From: an uncultured Bacteroidales bacterium
GTDB taxonomy: Bacteria > Bacteroidota > Bacteroidia > Bacteroidales > Paludibacteraceae
Assembly: GCA_934716995.1 (NCBI GenBank)
Contig: CAKUYO010000001.1
Coordinates: 124,001 to 188,000 of the forward strand
Length of the DNA: 64,000 bases
Direction of reading: 5' to 3'
Each line of letters opens with the position of its first letter. The stretch's first letter is position 1. The notes under the pieces are model-generated. The model did not search any database, was not told where the DNA came from, and saw only the letters and a program-made list of their open reading frames with translations. The position numbers and the translations under genes were made by a program. Positions 35,642 to 43,567 of the stretch are shown here, piece after piece.

Positions 35642-36607
35642 ATGAACATATCCATAGTTGTACCCCTGTTCAACGAAGCGGAATCACTACCGAAACTCTA
35701 TGAATGGATAGCCCGCGTGATGTATGAGAATCATTTCTCATACGAAATTATCTTTGTCAACGACGGCAGTACCGACAATTCGTGGCAGGTGATTGAAGAC
35801 CTGAAGAAGCAAGCCGACGCAGGCAAACAAGGCGAGATACACGGCATCTGTTTCCGTCGCAACTATGGCAAGTCGGCAGCGTTGTACTGCGGTTTCCGTG
35901 CCGCACAAGGCGATGTGGTAATCACTATGGATGCCGACCTGCAAGACTCGCCCGACGAGATACCCGAACTATACCGGATGATTACGGAAGAGGGCTTTGA
36001 CCTTGTCTCTGGTTGGAAAAAGAAACGCTACGACAACAAACTTACCAAGAACCTGCCCAGCAAACTGTTCAACGCCACGGCACGCAAAGTTACGGGTATT
36101 CCGCTCCACGATATGAACTGCGGACTGAAAGCCTATCGCAAGGAGGTAGTGAAGAACATCGAGGTGTTCTCCGAGATGCATCGCTATATCCCCTATCTGG
36201 CAAAGAATGCCGGTTTCACCAAGATCGGAGAAAAAGTGGTGGTACACCACAAACGCGAGTTCGGCGTATCCAAATTCGGTATGAACCGCTTTATCAACGG
36301 CTATCTGGACTTGATGACGCTCTGGTTTCTCAACAAGTTCGGCAAGCAGCCAATGCATTTCTTCGGTCTCATCGGATCAATGATGTTCTTTATCGGCTTT
36401 GTGGCAATTATCGTGGTGGCAGCCATGAAACTGCACGCTCTCACGCACGGCGTACACGCTATGCTGCTTGGTACCAATCCCTATTTCCACATCGCCATCC
36501 TGATGATGATACTCGGCTGTATGCTTTTCCTGGCAGGTTTCCTCGGGGAACTGATCATCCGCAACTCCCAGTCCCGCAACGACTATCTGATCAAAGAAGA
36601 GATTTAG
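35642..36607 (+). CDS. membrane-anchored family 2 glycosyltransferase (DPM1/ArnC-like)
   Basis: The 321-residue enzyme has a GT-A domain: MNISIVVPLFNEAESL (1-16), VNDGSTDNS (39-47), RRNYGKSAAL (72-81), metal-binding TMDADLQDSP (95-104), and LHDMNCGLKAYRKEV near 158-172. Two transmembrane helices follow (about 239-262 and 275-298). This is the layout of polyprenyl-phosphate hexosyltransferases, which load a sugar from a nucleotide donor onto undecaprenyl phosphate at the inner membrane for later transfer to LPS, glycan or protein. The exact sugar is unknown. It is a single-gene unit with its own promoter and a shared terminator. Confidence 0.9.
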   Translation: MNISIVVPLFNEAESLPKLYEWIARVMYENHFSYEIIFVNDGSTDNSWQVIEDLKKQADAGKQGEIHGICFRRNYGKSAALYCGFRAAQGDVVITMDADLQDSPDEIPELYRMITEEGFDLVSGWKKKRYDNKLTKNLPSKLFNATARKVTGIPLHDMNCGLKAYRKEVVKNIEVFSEMHRYIPYLAKNAGFTKIGEKVVVHHKREFGVSKFGMNRFINGYLDLMTLWFLNKFGKQPMHFFGLIGSMMFFIGFVAIIVVAAMKLHALTHGVHAMLLGTNPYFHIAILMMILGCMLFLAGFLGELIIRNSQSRNDYLIKEEI

Positions 36608-36630
36608 TCCGTATTCAACATAATAAAAAG

Positions 36631-36667
36631 CAACCGGCTGCCTGTGTATCACAGACAGCCGGTGTTG
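36631..36667. terminator. bidirectional terminator hairpin between convergent genes
   Basis: CAACCGGCTGCCTGTG (36631-36646) pairs with CACAGACAGCCGGTGTTG (36650-36667) with one mismatch and a three-base loop. It lies between the ends of the glycosyltransferase gene (+) and the DUF7935-like gene (-). Confidence 0.75.
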
Positions 36668-36687
36668 TGTTGGTACGTTTGGGAATA

Positions 36688-37197
36688 TCAGAGCAATGTC
36701 TTGACCTCTTCTTTGAGGGCGGAGAGGGCAACGGAATTTGGGGTAGCGCCATTGGTGGCGTAGGCGGTAATGAGGGTTTTGGCATAGTCGAGGCTGCTGC
36801 TACCCTCGGGCATTGAGGCTGCCATAGCCGTTACGAACGCCCCCATCTCATCACGGGCGTGAATGATTTTGTCCCATACCTCGTCGCTGACGTATATCTG
36901 CTGGCTCAGGTTGTGGTCGTATTCCATACGAATAGTACGGAGCAGTTGCTGCTGCACTTGCACAGGCGTCATCTCCTGCAGGTTCATCTCCATCAACATA
37001 CGCTCGGGCGTGGTGCGCTCGAGAAGAAGAGTCAGCCGCTCATACGCACGCAGGCGGATAGGCGATATCTCCTTTTGAGAGAGGCGTTTCAGTTCCCAGA
37101 GACGTTTCTCCTGTTCGTTATTGAACAATTTGTGCATTACCAACCAAGTAGCCAACAGCACAATAAGTGCCGGTATCGAATAAGCCAGTATCTCCAT
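36688..37197 (-). CDS. conserved Bacteroidota membrane-anchored protein (DUF7935-like)
   Basis: The 169-residue protein has one N-terminal transmembrane helix (about 4-21) followed by a charged helical region with LRAYERLTLLLERTTPERML (about 49-68), a motif I associate with a conserved Bacteroidota family of unknown function. The rest is helical (YDHNLSQQIYVSDEVWDKI). No signal for catalysis is visible. It lies alone between aroC and a convergent glycosyltransferase gene. Upstream 37198-37320 holds heptamer AATTATG/AATTACG and TTCTTTG repeats but no gene. Confidence 0.7.
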   Translation of the reverse strand: MEILAYSIPALIVLLATWLVMHKLFNNEQEKRLWELKRLSQKEISPIRLRAYERLTLLLERTTPERMLMEMNLQEMTPVQVQQQLLRTIRMEYDHNLSQQIYVSDEVWDKIIHARDEMGAFVTAMAASMPEGSSSLDYAKTLITAYATNGATPNSVALSALKEEVKTLL

Positions 37198-37320
37198 TTC
37201 TTTAAATTATGAATTATGAATTACGAATTACGATTGCAAAGATAGTACAAAATTAAGAAACCTGCAAATCCGGTTCTTTATTCATTGTTCTTCGTTCTTT
37301 GTTCTTTGTCCATTGTTCCA

Positions 37321-38220
37321 TTACAGCATATCGGCGAGGGTGAGGGCGGTCATTGCCTCCACGACGGGGACGGCACGGGTGGCGACACAGGCATCGTGGC
37401 GGCCGGGGACAGTGCGGGCAATACTGGGCGTAGGTTTGAAGACGCAACGGAATGTTATTGGCGTACCGTCGGCAATGCCGCCCGAGATACCGCCCGAGAC
37501 GGCATTGGCTTCGCTGCCGCGGAGCGCAATACCTTCAAAACCGGTGCCGTAGTCGAATCCTTTGCAGGCGTTGATACTCATTATGGCAAAGGCAAGGCGG
37601 GCTTGCAGTTTGTCGAAGATCGGTTCACCCGTGCCGACAGGCACCCCCGTAACAGTGCAGCGGATGATACCTCCGACAGAGTCGCCGTCGGCACGCACGG
37701 TACGGATAATCTCCTCGAAACGCTGCGGGGCGGTCTCCGTGCCGACCTGTATCAGTTCGGCACGGATATGAATACCTTTGGCACGCAGTATCTGCTTGGC
37801 GATACAACCCGCCACCACGCGGGCTGCCGTCTCGCGGGCGGAAGCGCGTCCGCCGCCGCGCCAGTCGCGGATACCGTATTTCTGCTGATAGACCATGTCG
37901 GCATGCCCGGGACGATAGTTATGTTTGAGCCATTCATAGTCCCCGGGGCGGGCATCACGGTTGCGGATAAGGAAAGCGATGGGGGTGCCGAGGGTAACGC
38001 CGTCGAGGACACCGCTCAACCACTCCACCTCATCGGGTTCGTGCTTGGCACGCTCGGACGCACCGACAACGCCCTGCCCCGACCGGCGCAGCAGTTCACT
38101 GCGGACAAAATCGAAATCAATATGCAAGCCCGACGGCACACCGTCAAGCACACCGCCGACAGCCGCCCCGTGCGACTCACCGAAAGAGGTAAAGACAAAA
38201 TGAAAGCCAAATGAGTTCAT
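37321..38220 (-). CDS. aroC: chorismate synthase, unusually short
   Basis: The 299-residue protein catalyses EPSP to chorismate with reduced FMN, the last common step to aromatic amino acids and folate. Signatures present are TSFGESHG (11-18), the conserved YRPGHADMVYQQKYGIRDWRG region, GGGRASARETAARVVAG, and near the end GRHDACVATRAVPVVEAMTAL. Normal chorismate synthases have about 350-390 residues. From memory of the family, three loops are shortened: one after the IQVGT strand, one at GSEANAVSGGISGG, where the usual ND...TNxxGG stretch is missing, and one before GRHDAC. Start and end are intact, so this is internal compaction. It is monocistronic. Confidence 0.9.
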   Translation of the reverse strand: MNSFGFHFVFTSFGESHGAAVGGVLDGVPSGLHIDFDFVRSELLRRSGQGVVGASERAKHEPDEVEWLSGVLDGVTLGTPIAFLIRNRDARPGDYEWLKHNYRPGHADMVYQQKYGIRDWRGGGRASARETAARVVAGCIAKQILRAKGIHIRAELIQVGTETAPQRFEEIIRTVRADGDSVGGIIRCTVTGVPVGTGEPIFDKLQARLAFAIMSINACKGFDYGTGFEGIALRGSEANAVSGGISGGIADGTPITFRCVFKPTPSIARTVPGRHDACVATRAVPVVEAMTALTLADML

Positions 38221-38226
38221 TGTGTG

Positions 38227-38455
38227 TGTTATAAAAACAAAACCTGCAAGACAATGTTTAACCTAACGGGAAAGACCAATCTCGTTGCCGTGTGCTTTAA
38301 GGAGTTCTACTCAGCCCACAGGGCTTCGTCTCGCTACGGCACTCAGTGTGCTACGCACACCTGCCTTACGCTTCACGTTGCCGTAAATGATACATCTAAA
38401 TCCAATAAGTCCAATAGGGCTAATAAGTCGGATAAGACAAACAAGAACCGAACAA
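38227..38455. repeat. composite dispersed repeat between aroC and the CE12-like gene
   Basis: It contains TTATAAAAACAAAACCTGCAA (part of the palindrome family at 47466) near 38230. It also has CACTCAGTGTGCTACGCACACCTGCCTTACGCTTCA-like sequence (about 38340-38375, shared with 6197-6230), including a GTGTGC/GCACAC hairpin, two CGTTGCCGT copies, and degenerate 9-base CCAATAAGT/CCAATAGGG units at 38399-38450 like those at 6015-6105. No gene is present. Confidence 0.7.
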
Positions 38456-38478
38456 CGATGTGCAAAAGTACAACAAAA

Positions 38479-38510
38479 TTTGCGGGTGTGCAAAAAAAAG
38501 AGTAACTTTG
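38479..38510 (+). promoter_or_regulatory. Bacteroidota-type promoter for the CE12-like esterase gene
   Basis: TTTG (38479-38482), 20 bases, TAACTTTG (38503-38510), 33 bases before the start at 38544. It excludes the upstream in-frame ATG at 38460. Confidence 0.7.
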
Positions 38511-38543
38511 CACGTTTTGAAAGATACATCTATTTTTTATCGT

Positions 38544-39338
38544 ATGAAAAAGACCGTTTTTTCAGTATTGCTGCTATTTGTTGTCGGGCTGTTGTGCAGT
38601 TCGGCAGGCAAACGCCCCGTTACCCTGTTTATGGTGGGCGATTCGACCATGGCAGACAAGGAAGAGTTGGATATATCTCCCGAACGCGGTTGGGGGCAGT
38701 TATTCCCCACCTATCTGACGGGCAATATCGTAGTGGAGAACCATGCACGCAACGGGCGCAGCACCAAATCGTTCATCGCCCAAGGGCGCTGGGCGGAAGT
38801 GATGAACCGCGTAAAGAAAGGCGACATCGTACTGATACAGTTCGGGCACAATGATGCCAAACAGTCTGATGCAGAGCGATACACACCGATTGCAGACTAT
38901 GAAAACAACCTGATGCAGATGATCGGCGAGGCGCAGAAGAGGAAAGCACACGTGATACTCTGCACGCCTATCTCGCGCCGCTATTTCAGGGACGGCGTAT
39001 TCCACCCCCGCCACGGCGGTTACCCCGACGCAGCACGCCGTGTGGCGCAGCGGATGAATGTGCCTTTGCTGGACTTGGAGAAGAGTACGGCAGAGTGGCT
39101 GACCAATCTCGGCAACGAGCAGAGCAAACAGTACTTTATGAACGTGGCAGCAGGCGAGTGCCTCAAATATCCCGAAGGCAAAACCGACAACACGCACTTG
39201 CGCGAAGCAGGGGCACTGGAGGTGGGACGCCAAGCCGCAGAGCAGATGAAAGCACTGGACTTGAAATGGCTCTCCAAATACATCACATTGGACAACAACG
39301 AGGCGGTTTATACTACCCCGTGCGGAGTACACTATTAA
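38544..39338 (+). CDS. rhamnogalacturonan-acetylesterase-like SGNH hydrolase (CE12-like)
   Basis: The 264-residue protein has a signal peptide (MKKTVFSVLLLFVVGLLCSSAG) and all SGNH blocks: FMVGDSTMAD with nucleophile Ser34, the Gly block HARNGRSTKSF, the Asn block QFGHNDAKQ and the catalytic DNTHLREAGA near residue 233. This set, and especially GDSTMA with NGRSTKSF, is typical of CE12-like deacetylases that remove acetyl groups from pectin side chains. The enzyme should act in the periplasm. The next gene follows closely and may be co-transcribed. No polysaccharide utilisation locus surrounds it, so the natural substrate is uncertain. Confidence 0.88.
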   Translation: MKKTVFSVLLLFVVGLLCSSAGKRPVTLFMVGDSTMADKEELDISPERGWGQLFPTYLTGNIVVENHARNGRSTKSFIAQGRWAEVMNRVKKGDIVLIQFGHNDAKQSDAERYTPIADYENNLMQMIGEAQKRKAHVILCTPISRRYFRDGVFHPRHGGYPDAARRVAQRMNVPLLDLEKSTAEWLTNLGNEQSKQYFMNVAAGECLKYPEGKTDNTHLREAGALEVGRQAAEQMKALDLKWLSKYITLDNNEAVYTTPCGVHY

Positions 39339-39368
39339 TGCATAATGCATAATGCACAATTATTTCTT

Positions 39369-40325
39369 ATGAAGAAAAAGATTATACTCTTTTTGTTTGG
39401 GGTTATCGGGTCGTCGGCTCTGTTTGCCGAGCGGGTGGAGATGTTGCCCTTCGGCGATATGGAGCAATGGACGGTACGGTATATCAAAGAATCGAAACTG
39501 CTGGGCGGGAACACGCGTACTCTCTATTGTGTGGCACCGACCGACACCATACGCGAGAACGTACCTTATATATACGGCAAGACGGGCAGTCCGTGGTCCA
39601 CAAGCAATGCCTACGCCAATGTGATAGGCATTGAGAAATCGGCTTGTACGGTAGTACCCGAGCGCAGAGAAAAAGGCGGTACGTGCTGCCGATTGGATGT
39701 ATCGATGCTGGGTGTACGAGTTATGGGAATGATTGATATACAAGTGCTTGCCGCAGGTACGCTCTACACGGGGCGGACGATTGAACCGATCACGGGTGCA
39801 AGCGACCCATACAAGAACATCGATTTCGGTGTGCCATTCACCAAACGCCCGACTGCGTTGCAGTTTGACTACAAATGCCTGATTTCGCCGGAGAACTGGG
39901 TTTGGTATGCCAAAGGTCTGAGCAAACCGCGCAAACAGGACGGGCACGACGAAGCGGAGGCGTACCTGTACCTGCAGCACCGTTGGGAAGACGAGGACGG
40001 CAATATCCACTCGGTGCGCGTGGGTACAGCATACGAGCGGTATGACAAATCGCAGTTGGAATGGCAGAACGGACACCGCATCCCCATCCACTACGGCGAC
40101 ATCACGGGCGAGCCGTGGTTTAAGCCGTATATGGGTTTCAACACCAACCAGCGTGCAATGAACTCGAAAGGAAAGATGGTACCCGTGCAGGAAGAAGGCT
40201 GGGACGCCACCAAACAGCCGACACATATTGTGATTATGCTCACAGCGGGACGCTACGAGGCGTTTGTAGGGCATGCGGGCAACGTAATGTGGGTGGATAA
40301 TGTAGCACTTGTTTACGACAAATAA
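39369..40325 (+). CDS. secreted PCMD-domain-like protein
   Basis: The 318-residue protein has a signal peptide ending SALFAE. The mature part opens with FGDMEQW and carries LYTGRTIEPITGASDPYKNIDFGVPFTKRPTALQFDYK-type sequence (roughly 130-170) and a C-terminal strand MWVDNVALVYDK. This fits the putative carbohydrate metabolism domain (PCMD) of Bacteroidota surface proteins, a beta-sandwich of unknown ligand. The start at 39369 follows a TAATGCATAATGCATAATGC repeat stretch that lies between it and the esterase gene. Only two bases separate its stop from the following glycosyltransferase start. Confidence 0.7.
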   Translation: MKKKIILFLFGVIGSSALFAERVEMLPFGDMEQWTVRYIKESKLLGGNTRTLYCVAPTDTIRENVPYIYGKTGSPWSTSNAYANVIGIEKSACTVVPERREKGGTCCRLDVSMLGVRVMGMIDIQVLAAGTLYTGRTIEPITGASDPYKNIDFGVPFTKRPTALQFDYKCLISPENWVWYAKGLSKPRKQDGHDEAEAYLYLQHRWEDEDGNIHSVRVGTAYERYDKSQLEWQNGHRIPIHYGDITGEPWFKPYMGFNTNQRAMNSKGKMVPVQEEGWDATKQPTHIVIMLTAGRYEAFVGHAGNVMWVDNVALVYDK

Positions 40326-40327
40326 CC

Positions 40328-41500
40328 GTGGAATACTGGTATTCGTTATCATTGTCGGACTATTGCCTGTTGGGCGCATTGGGGCTTGTTTTTGTGTTTC
40401 AGGTGTATTTCTACGCCCGCTATATGGCGGCACCTGCACGCAAGATCCGCCACGACAGAAAGGCTCAACCACCCGACATCCACCCGACATCCACCAGTGT
40501 TTCGCCGCAAGGCGTGTCGGTGATTGTATGCGCCCGCAACGAGGGGTACCACCTTGAGCCGTATCTGCAATCGCTGCTTACGCAAGACTATCCGCTCTAT
40601 GAAGTGATTGTGGTGAATGACGGCTCGGAAGACAACACCTCGGCGGTGATTGACTCCTATATATCGCGCGACGCGCGTATGCGCACAACGTTTGTACCAC
40701 GCGAGGCGCAGGTGGGCAGTTCCAAGAAGTTGGCACTGACCTTAGGCGCAAAGGCTGCCAAGTATGACTATCTGCTCTTGACAGACGCAGACTGCAGACC
40801 TGAATCGACGCATTGGATCAGCGAGATGATGCACGGGTTCAGCAAGCCCGAAACGGAGGTGGTACTCGGCTACGGGGCATACTTCAAGGACAAAGGGGAA
40901 ATCAACCGTTTGGTACGGTTCGACACGCTGTTTAACGGCTTGCACTATTTGGGCGCCGCCTTGTGCAAGCACCCTTATATGGGCGTGGGGCGCAACCTCG
41001 CTTATAAAAAATCGCTGTTCTTCGAGAGCGGCGGTTTCTCACACCTGATGACCGAGCGGGCGGGCGATGACGACCTGTTTGTCAACCGCGTGGCAACAGG
41101 CAAGAACACAGCGGTAGTGGTATCACGGGACAGCCTGACATGGTCGGTATCGAAACATACACTACGCGAGTGGCTGCTACAGAAACGCAGACACCTGAGC
41201 GTATCGCCGAAGTACCGCGCTGCCACCAAGTTCCGTCTCGGCATAGAGCCGCTGACGCGCGGATTGTTCTATGCACTGCTGATTGCGACAGGCGTGTGCG
41301 GGTCGCCCGTGACGTGGATTGCAGCGGTAACGCTGTTTGCAGCACGTCTGCTGATGCAGATACTGATCATAGACATATCCGCATGGCGAATGGGATTGTC
41401 CATGTTCGGATTGAGCGTGGTATGGTACGATATTTGTTTGCCGCTCATATCGCTGTATATGCTTGTTACACAGCCGTTTCGCCCGAAGCAACGGTGGTAA
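40328..41500 (+). CDS. membrane-bound family 2 glycosyltransferase
   Basis: The 390-residue protein starts with GTG, two bases after the preceding stop. One helix (about 11-31) precedes a GT-A domain with VSVIVCARNEGYHLEPYL (63-80), VIVVNDGSEDNT (93-104), LLLTDADCRPES (around 149-160), a GVGRNLAYKKSLF acceptor segment, EDDDLF-like AGDDDLFVN, and QKRRHLSVSPKY, the processive-type QxxRW variant. Two or three C-terminal helices follow (about 312-370). The linker HPTSTS (about 53-58) is encoded by an 11-base repeat (CCACCCGACAT, 40469-40500). Such enzymes make surface or exopolysaccharides. The donor sugar is unknown. Confidence 0.88.
   Translation: MEYWYSLSLSDYCLLGALGLVFVFQVYFYARYMAAPARKIRHDRKAQPPDIHPTSTSVSPQGVSVIVCARNEGYHLEPYLQSLLTQDYPLYEVIVVNDGSEDNTSAVIDSYISRDARMRTTFVPREAQVGSSKKLALTLGAKAAKYDYLLLTDADCRPESTHWISEMMHGFSKPETEVVLGYGAYFKDKGEINRLVRFDTLFNGLHYLGAALCKHPYMGVGRNLAYKKSLFFESGGFSHLMTERAGDDDLFVNRVATGKNTAVVVSRDSLTWSVSKHTLREWLLQKRRHLSVSPKYRAATKFRLGIEPLTRGLFYALLIATGVCGSPVTWIAAVTLFAARLLMQILIIDISAWRMGLSMFGLSVVWYDICLPLISLYMLVTQPFRPKQRW
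40469..40500. repeat. 11-base repeat inside a glycosyltransferase gene
   Basis: Two exact CCACCCGACAT units (40469-40479, 40480-40490) and a partial third (40491-40500). They lie in frame within the linker between the first helix and the catalytic domain. Confidence 0.75.
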
Positions 41501-41621
41501 TATTAGGAACATATAATTAGCCATTTATTAACCATCAATACAACGTAAAACCAAAAACGCGTAGCCACAAACGCAACGCCATTAACGTGAAACCATTAAC
41601 GTGAAACAAAAAAGTAGAATT

Positions 41622-41927
41622 ATGGAAGAAAAGAAACTGAACATCAACCTCACGCCCGAGGTGGCGGAAGGTACGTATGCCAACCTGACTATTATCGCCC
41701 ACTCGCCCAGCGAGTTCGTTTTCGACTTCGTACGCATGATGCCGGGTATGGAACAGGCGTCAGTGAAGTCGCGTGTGATCATGACGCCAGACCAGACCAA
41801 GAAACTGCTTTTTGCCCTGCAAAACAACATCGCCCAATACGAGAAACAATTCGGCAAGATACAGAACCCAAGCGGTCCCATCCCAGGCAGCACCCTGCCG
41901 ATGTCTTTCGGTGGCGGCGAGGCGTAA
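41622..41927 (+). CDS. DUF3467 protein
   Basis: A 101-residue cytosolic protein with the DUF3467 core: INLTPEVAEGTYANLTIIAHSPSEFVFDFVRMMPG (about 7-41), then SRVIMTPDQTKKLLFALQNNIAQYEKQFG. The family is widespread in bacteria and archaea; its function is unknown. The start at 41622 is preferred to an in-frame ATG-like start at 41601 because the conserved region begins soon after it. It stands alone between repeat-bearing spacers (41540-41600 with a 14-base CCATTAACGTGAAA pair, and 41931-42000 with heptamers and AATTTACA units). Confidence 0.88.
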   Translation: MEEKKLNINLTPEVAEGTYANLTIIAHSPSEFVFDFVRMMPGMEQASVKSRVIMTPDQTKKLLFALQNNIAQYEKQFGKIQNPSGPIPGSTLPMSFGGGEA

Positions 41928-42009
41928 ATCAATGCACAATGCATAATGCATAATGCGTAATTTACAAATTTACACATTTTCTAATTTACAAATTTAATTT
42001 ATCAGTACT

Positions 42010-42885
42010 ATGAAAACTTTCCCTGCTTCCCAACTGATTATCAATGATGACGGCAGTGTATTCCACTTGCATCTCAAACCCGAGTTTTTAGCCGACAAGA
42101 TCATCCTCGTGGGCGACCAGAACCGCGTGGATATGGTGGCTTCGTTCTTTGACGAAGGCAGTATCGAATGTAATGTACAAAGCCGTGAGTTTCATACGAT
42201 TACGGGCAAATTCCACGGCAAGCGTATCTCGTGTATCTCCACGGGTATCGGTACCGACAACTGCGATATTGTGATGAATGAGATTGATGCACTGGCAAAC
42301 ATCGATTTTGCCACCCGCACCGAGAAAGCCGAGAAGCGCCGTCTGGAGATTGTACGCGTAGGCACCTGCGGCGGTATGCAGGAAGATATACCTCTCGGCA
42401 CGTTCCTTGTAAGCCAAAAATCCATCGGTTTCGACGGTGTGCTGGCGTTCTACGAAGACCGCGACAAGATTTCCGACCTCGGTTTCGAGAAAGCCCTTGT
42501 GGACTTTATCCACTACCCCGCCAAGGCGGCTGTGCCGTATATTGTCAAAGCGGACGAGGAACTGGTGGATCGTATTGCCAAAGACGATATGATGCGCGGT
42601 TGCACCATTGCCGCCAACGGTTTCTACGGACCGCAAGGGCGTGTGCTGCGAGTGAACCTCGCCGTACCCGATATCAACGAGCGTATCTCGGCTTTCCGCT
42701 ATGAGGGGCAACGCATCACCAACTACGAGATGGAGGGGTCGTGTATCGCCGGACTTGCGCTCCACATGGGGCATAAGGCTATGACCGTCTGCTGCGTCAT
42801 CGCCCAGCGCAAAGCCGAGGCGGCAAACACCGACTACAAACCCCGCGTCAAAGAACTTGTCCGCACCGTGCTGGAACGTATCTGA
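42010..42885 (+). CDS. nucleoside phosphorylase
   Basis: A 291-residue PNP_UDP-family enzyme that splits a nucleoside with phosphate into base and ribose-1-phosphate. Motifs are ILVGDQNRVDMVASFF (phosphate and ribose binding, about 31-46), CISTGIGTDNCDIVMNE (76-92), RVGTCGGMQEDIPLGTFLVSQKSIGFDG (about 116-143), and the ribose-binding NYEMEGSCIAGLA near 239-251. Bacteroidota homologues are usually called uridine or purine phosphorylase. Base specificity is not clear from sequence alone. It is monocistronic, with AT-rich repeat sequence upstream. Confidence 0.88.
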   Translation: MKTFPASQLIINDDGSVFHLHLKPEFLADKIILVGDQNRVDMVASFFDEGSIECNVQSREFHTITGKFHGKRISCISTGIGTDNCDIVMNEIDALANIDFATRTEKAEKRRLEIVRVGTCGGMQEDIPLGTFLVSQKSIGFDGVLAFYEDRDKISDLGFEKALVDFIHYPAKAAVPYIVKADEELVDRIAKDDMMRGCTIAANGFYGPQGRVLRVNLAVPDINERISAFRYEGQRITNYEMEGSCIAGLALHMGHKAMTVCCVIAQRKAEAANTDYKPRVKELVRTVLERI

Positions 42886-42919
42886 TACGTTTCAAAACGC
42901 ATTGCGAAACATATTTACA

Positions 42920-42964
42920 AGAACAAAACAGACAAAACATATCTTGCGGCACAACACGTGCCGC
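42920..42964. repeat. half-copy of the 47466-47688 palindrome family
   Basis: AACAAAACAGACAAAACATA, CTTGCGGCACAACACGTGCC and GCGCTTTG resemble the left arm of the element at 47466. A local GCGGCAC/GTGCCGC hairpin is at 42946-42964. It lies in the gene-free spacer 42886-43015. Confidence 0.6.
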
Positions 42965-43015
42965 GCTTTGTAGCAGGTTCTATAGAATCTAAAACGTTCC
43001 TAAAACACTAAAGAT

Positions 43016-43420
43016 ATGAAAAAGTCTATTTATCTTGTCCTGCTACTCATCGGATGTATATTTGCGGGCTGTAAAAAGGATTATGCCGTATTGGAAATAT
43101 CTGCGCCACACAAAATAGTAATGGAGGCAGGTGATAGTTTACTCATACATTGGGAGGGGAGATGCCCCGTGCGAACAAATACAAAGTCGGTCTATTACTC
43201 TCCGGATTTTGGGAAAGGCGGGGATGGACGTTACGTTCCTGATTCTGCAATATGTTATGTCAAAGAAATTGTAGTAGATGGAGCAAAAGTGTACGAGGGC
43301 GATGTATATCTTTATGCACAACGAGCAGGGCGAAATACTTTGATGGCGGAAATGATAACTATCGGACACGATTGTGGCACTATGTTCTATTATCCCATAT
43401 TAGTTATAAACAAACATTAA
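43016..43420 (+). CDS. small hypothetical lipoprotein
   Basis: The 134-residue protein has a lipobox (IFAGC, Cys19) and a mature region with conserved Cys pairs (GRCPVR, AICYV, HDCGTM) and beta-strand pattern. I recognise no family. Its base composition is more AT-rich than the flanking metabolic genes, which fits an accessory lipoprotein. It is followed by an 11-base array at 43447-43479. Confidence 0.7.
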   Translation: MKKSIYLVLLLIGCIFAGCKKDYAVLEISAPHKIVMEAGDSLLIHWEGRCPVRTNTKSVYYSPDFGKGGDGRYVPDSAICYVKEIVVDGAKVYEGDVYLYAQRAGRNTLMAEMITIGHDCGTMFYYPILVINKH

Positions 43421-43446
43421 TATTTACTATCCGTATGCGTTTGTTA

Positions 43447-43479
43447 TAGGATGCGCATAGGATAGGCATAGGATAGGCG
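43447..43479. repeat. three-copy 11-base array (TAGGATAGGCA type)
   Basis: Units start at 43447, 43458 and 43469; the second and third differ at one base. It lies between the small lipoprotein and the M49 peptidase gene. Confidence 0.82.
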
Positions 43480-43567
43480 TGCTTTGCCCATTTGATTTCT
43501 AACACAAATTATATAGTCGATTGATATAATGAACGTTCAAAATTTATTCACATAAACTTATCTATTT

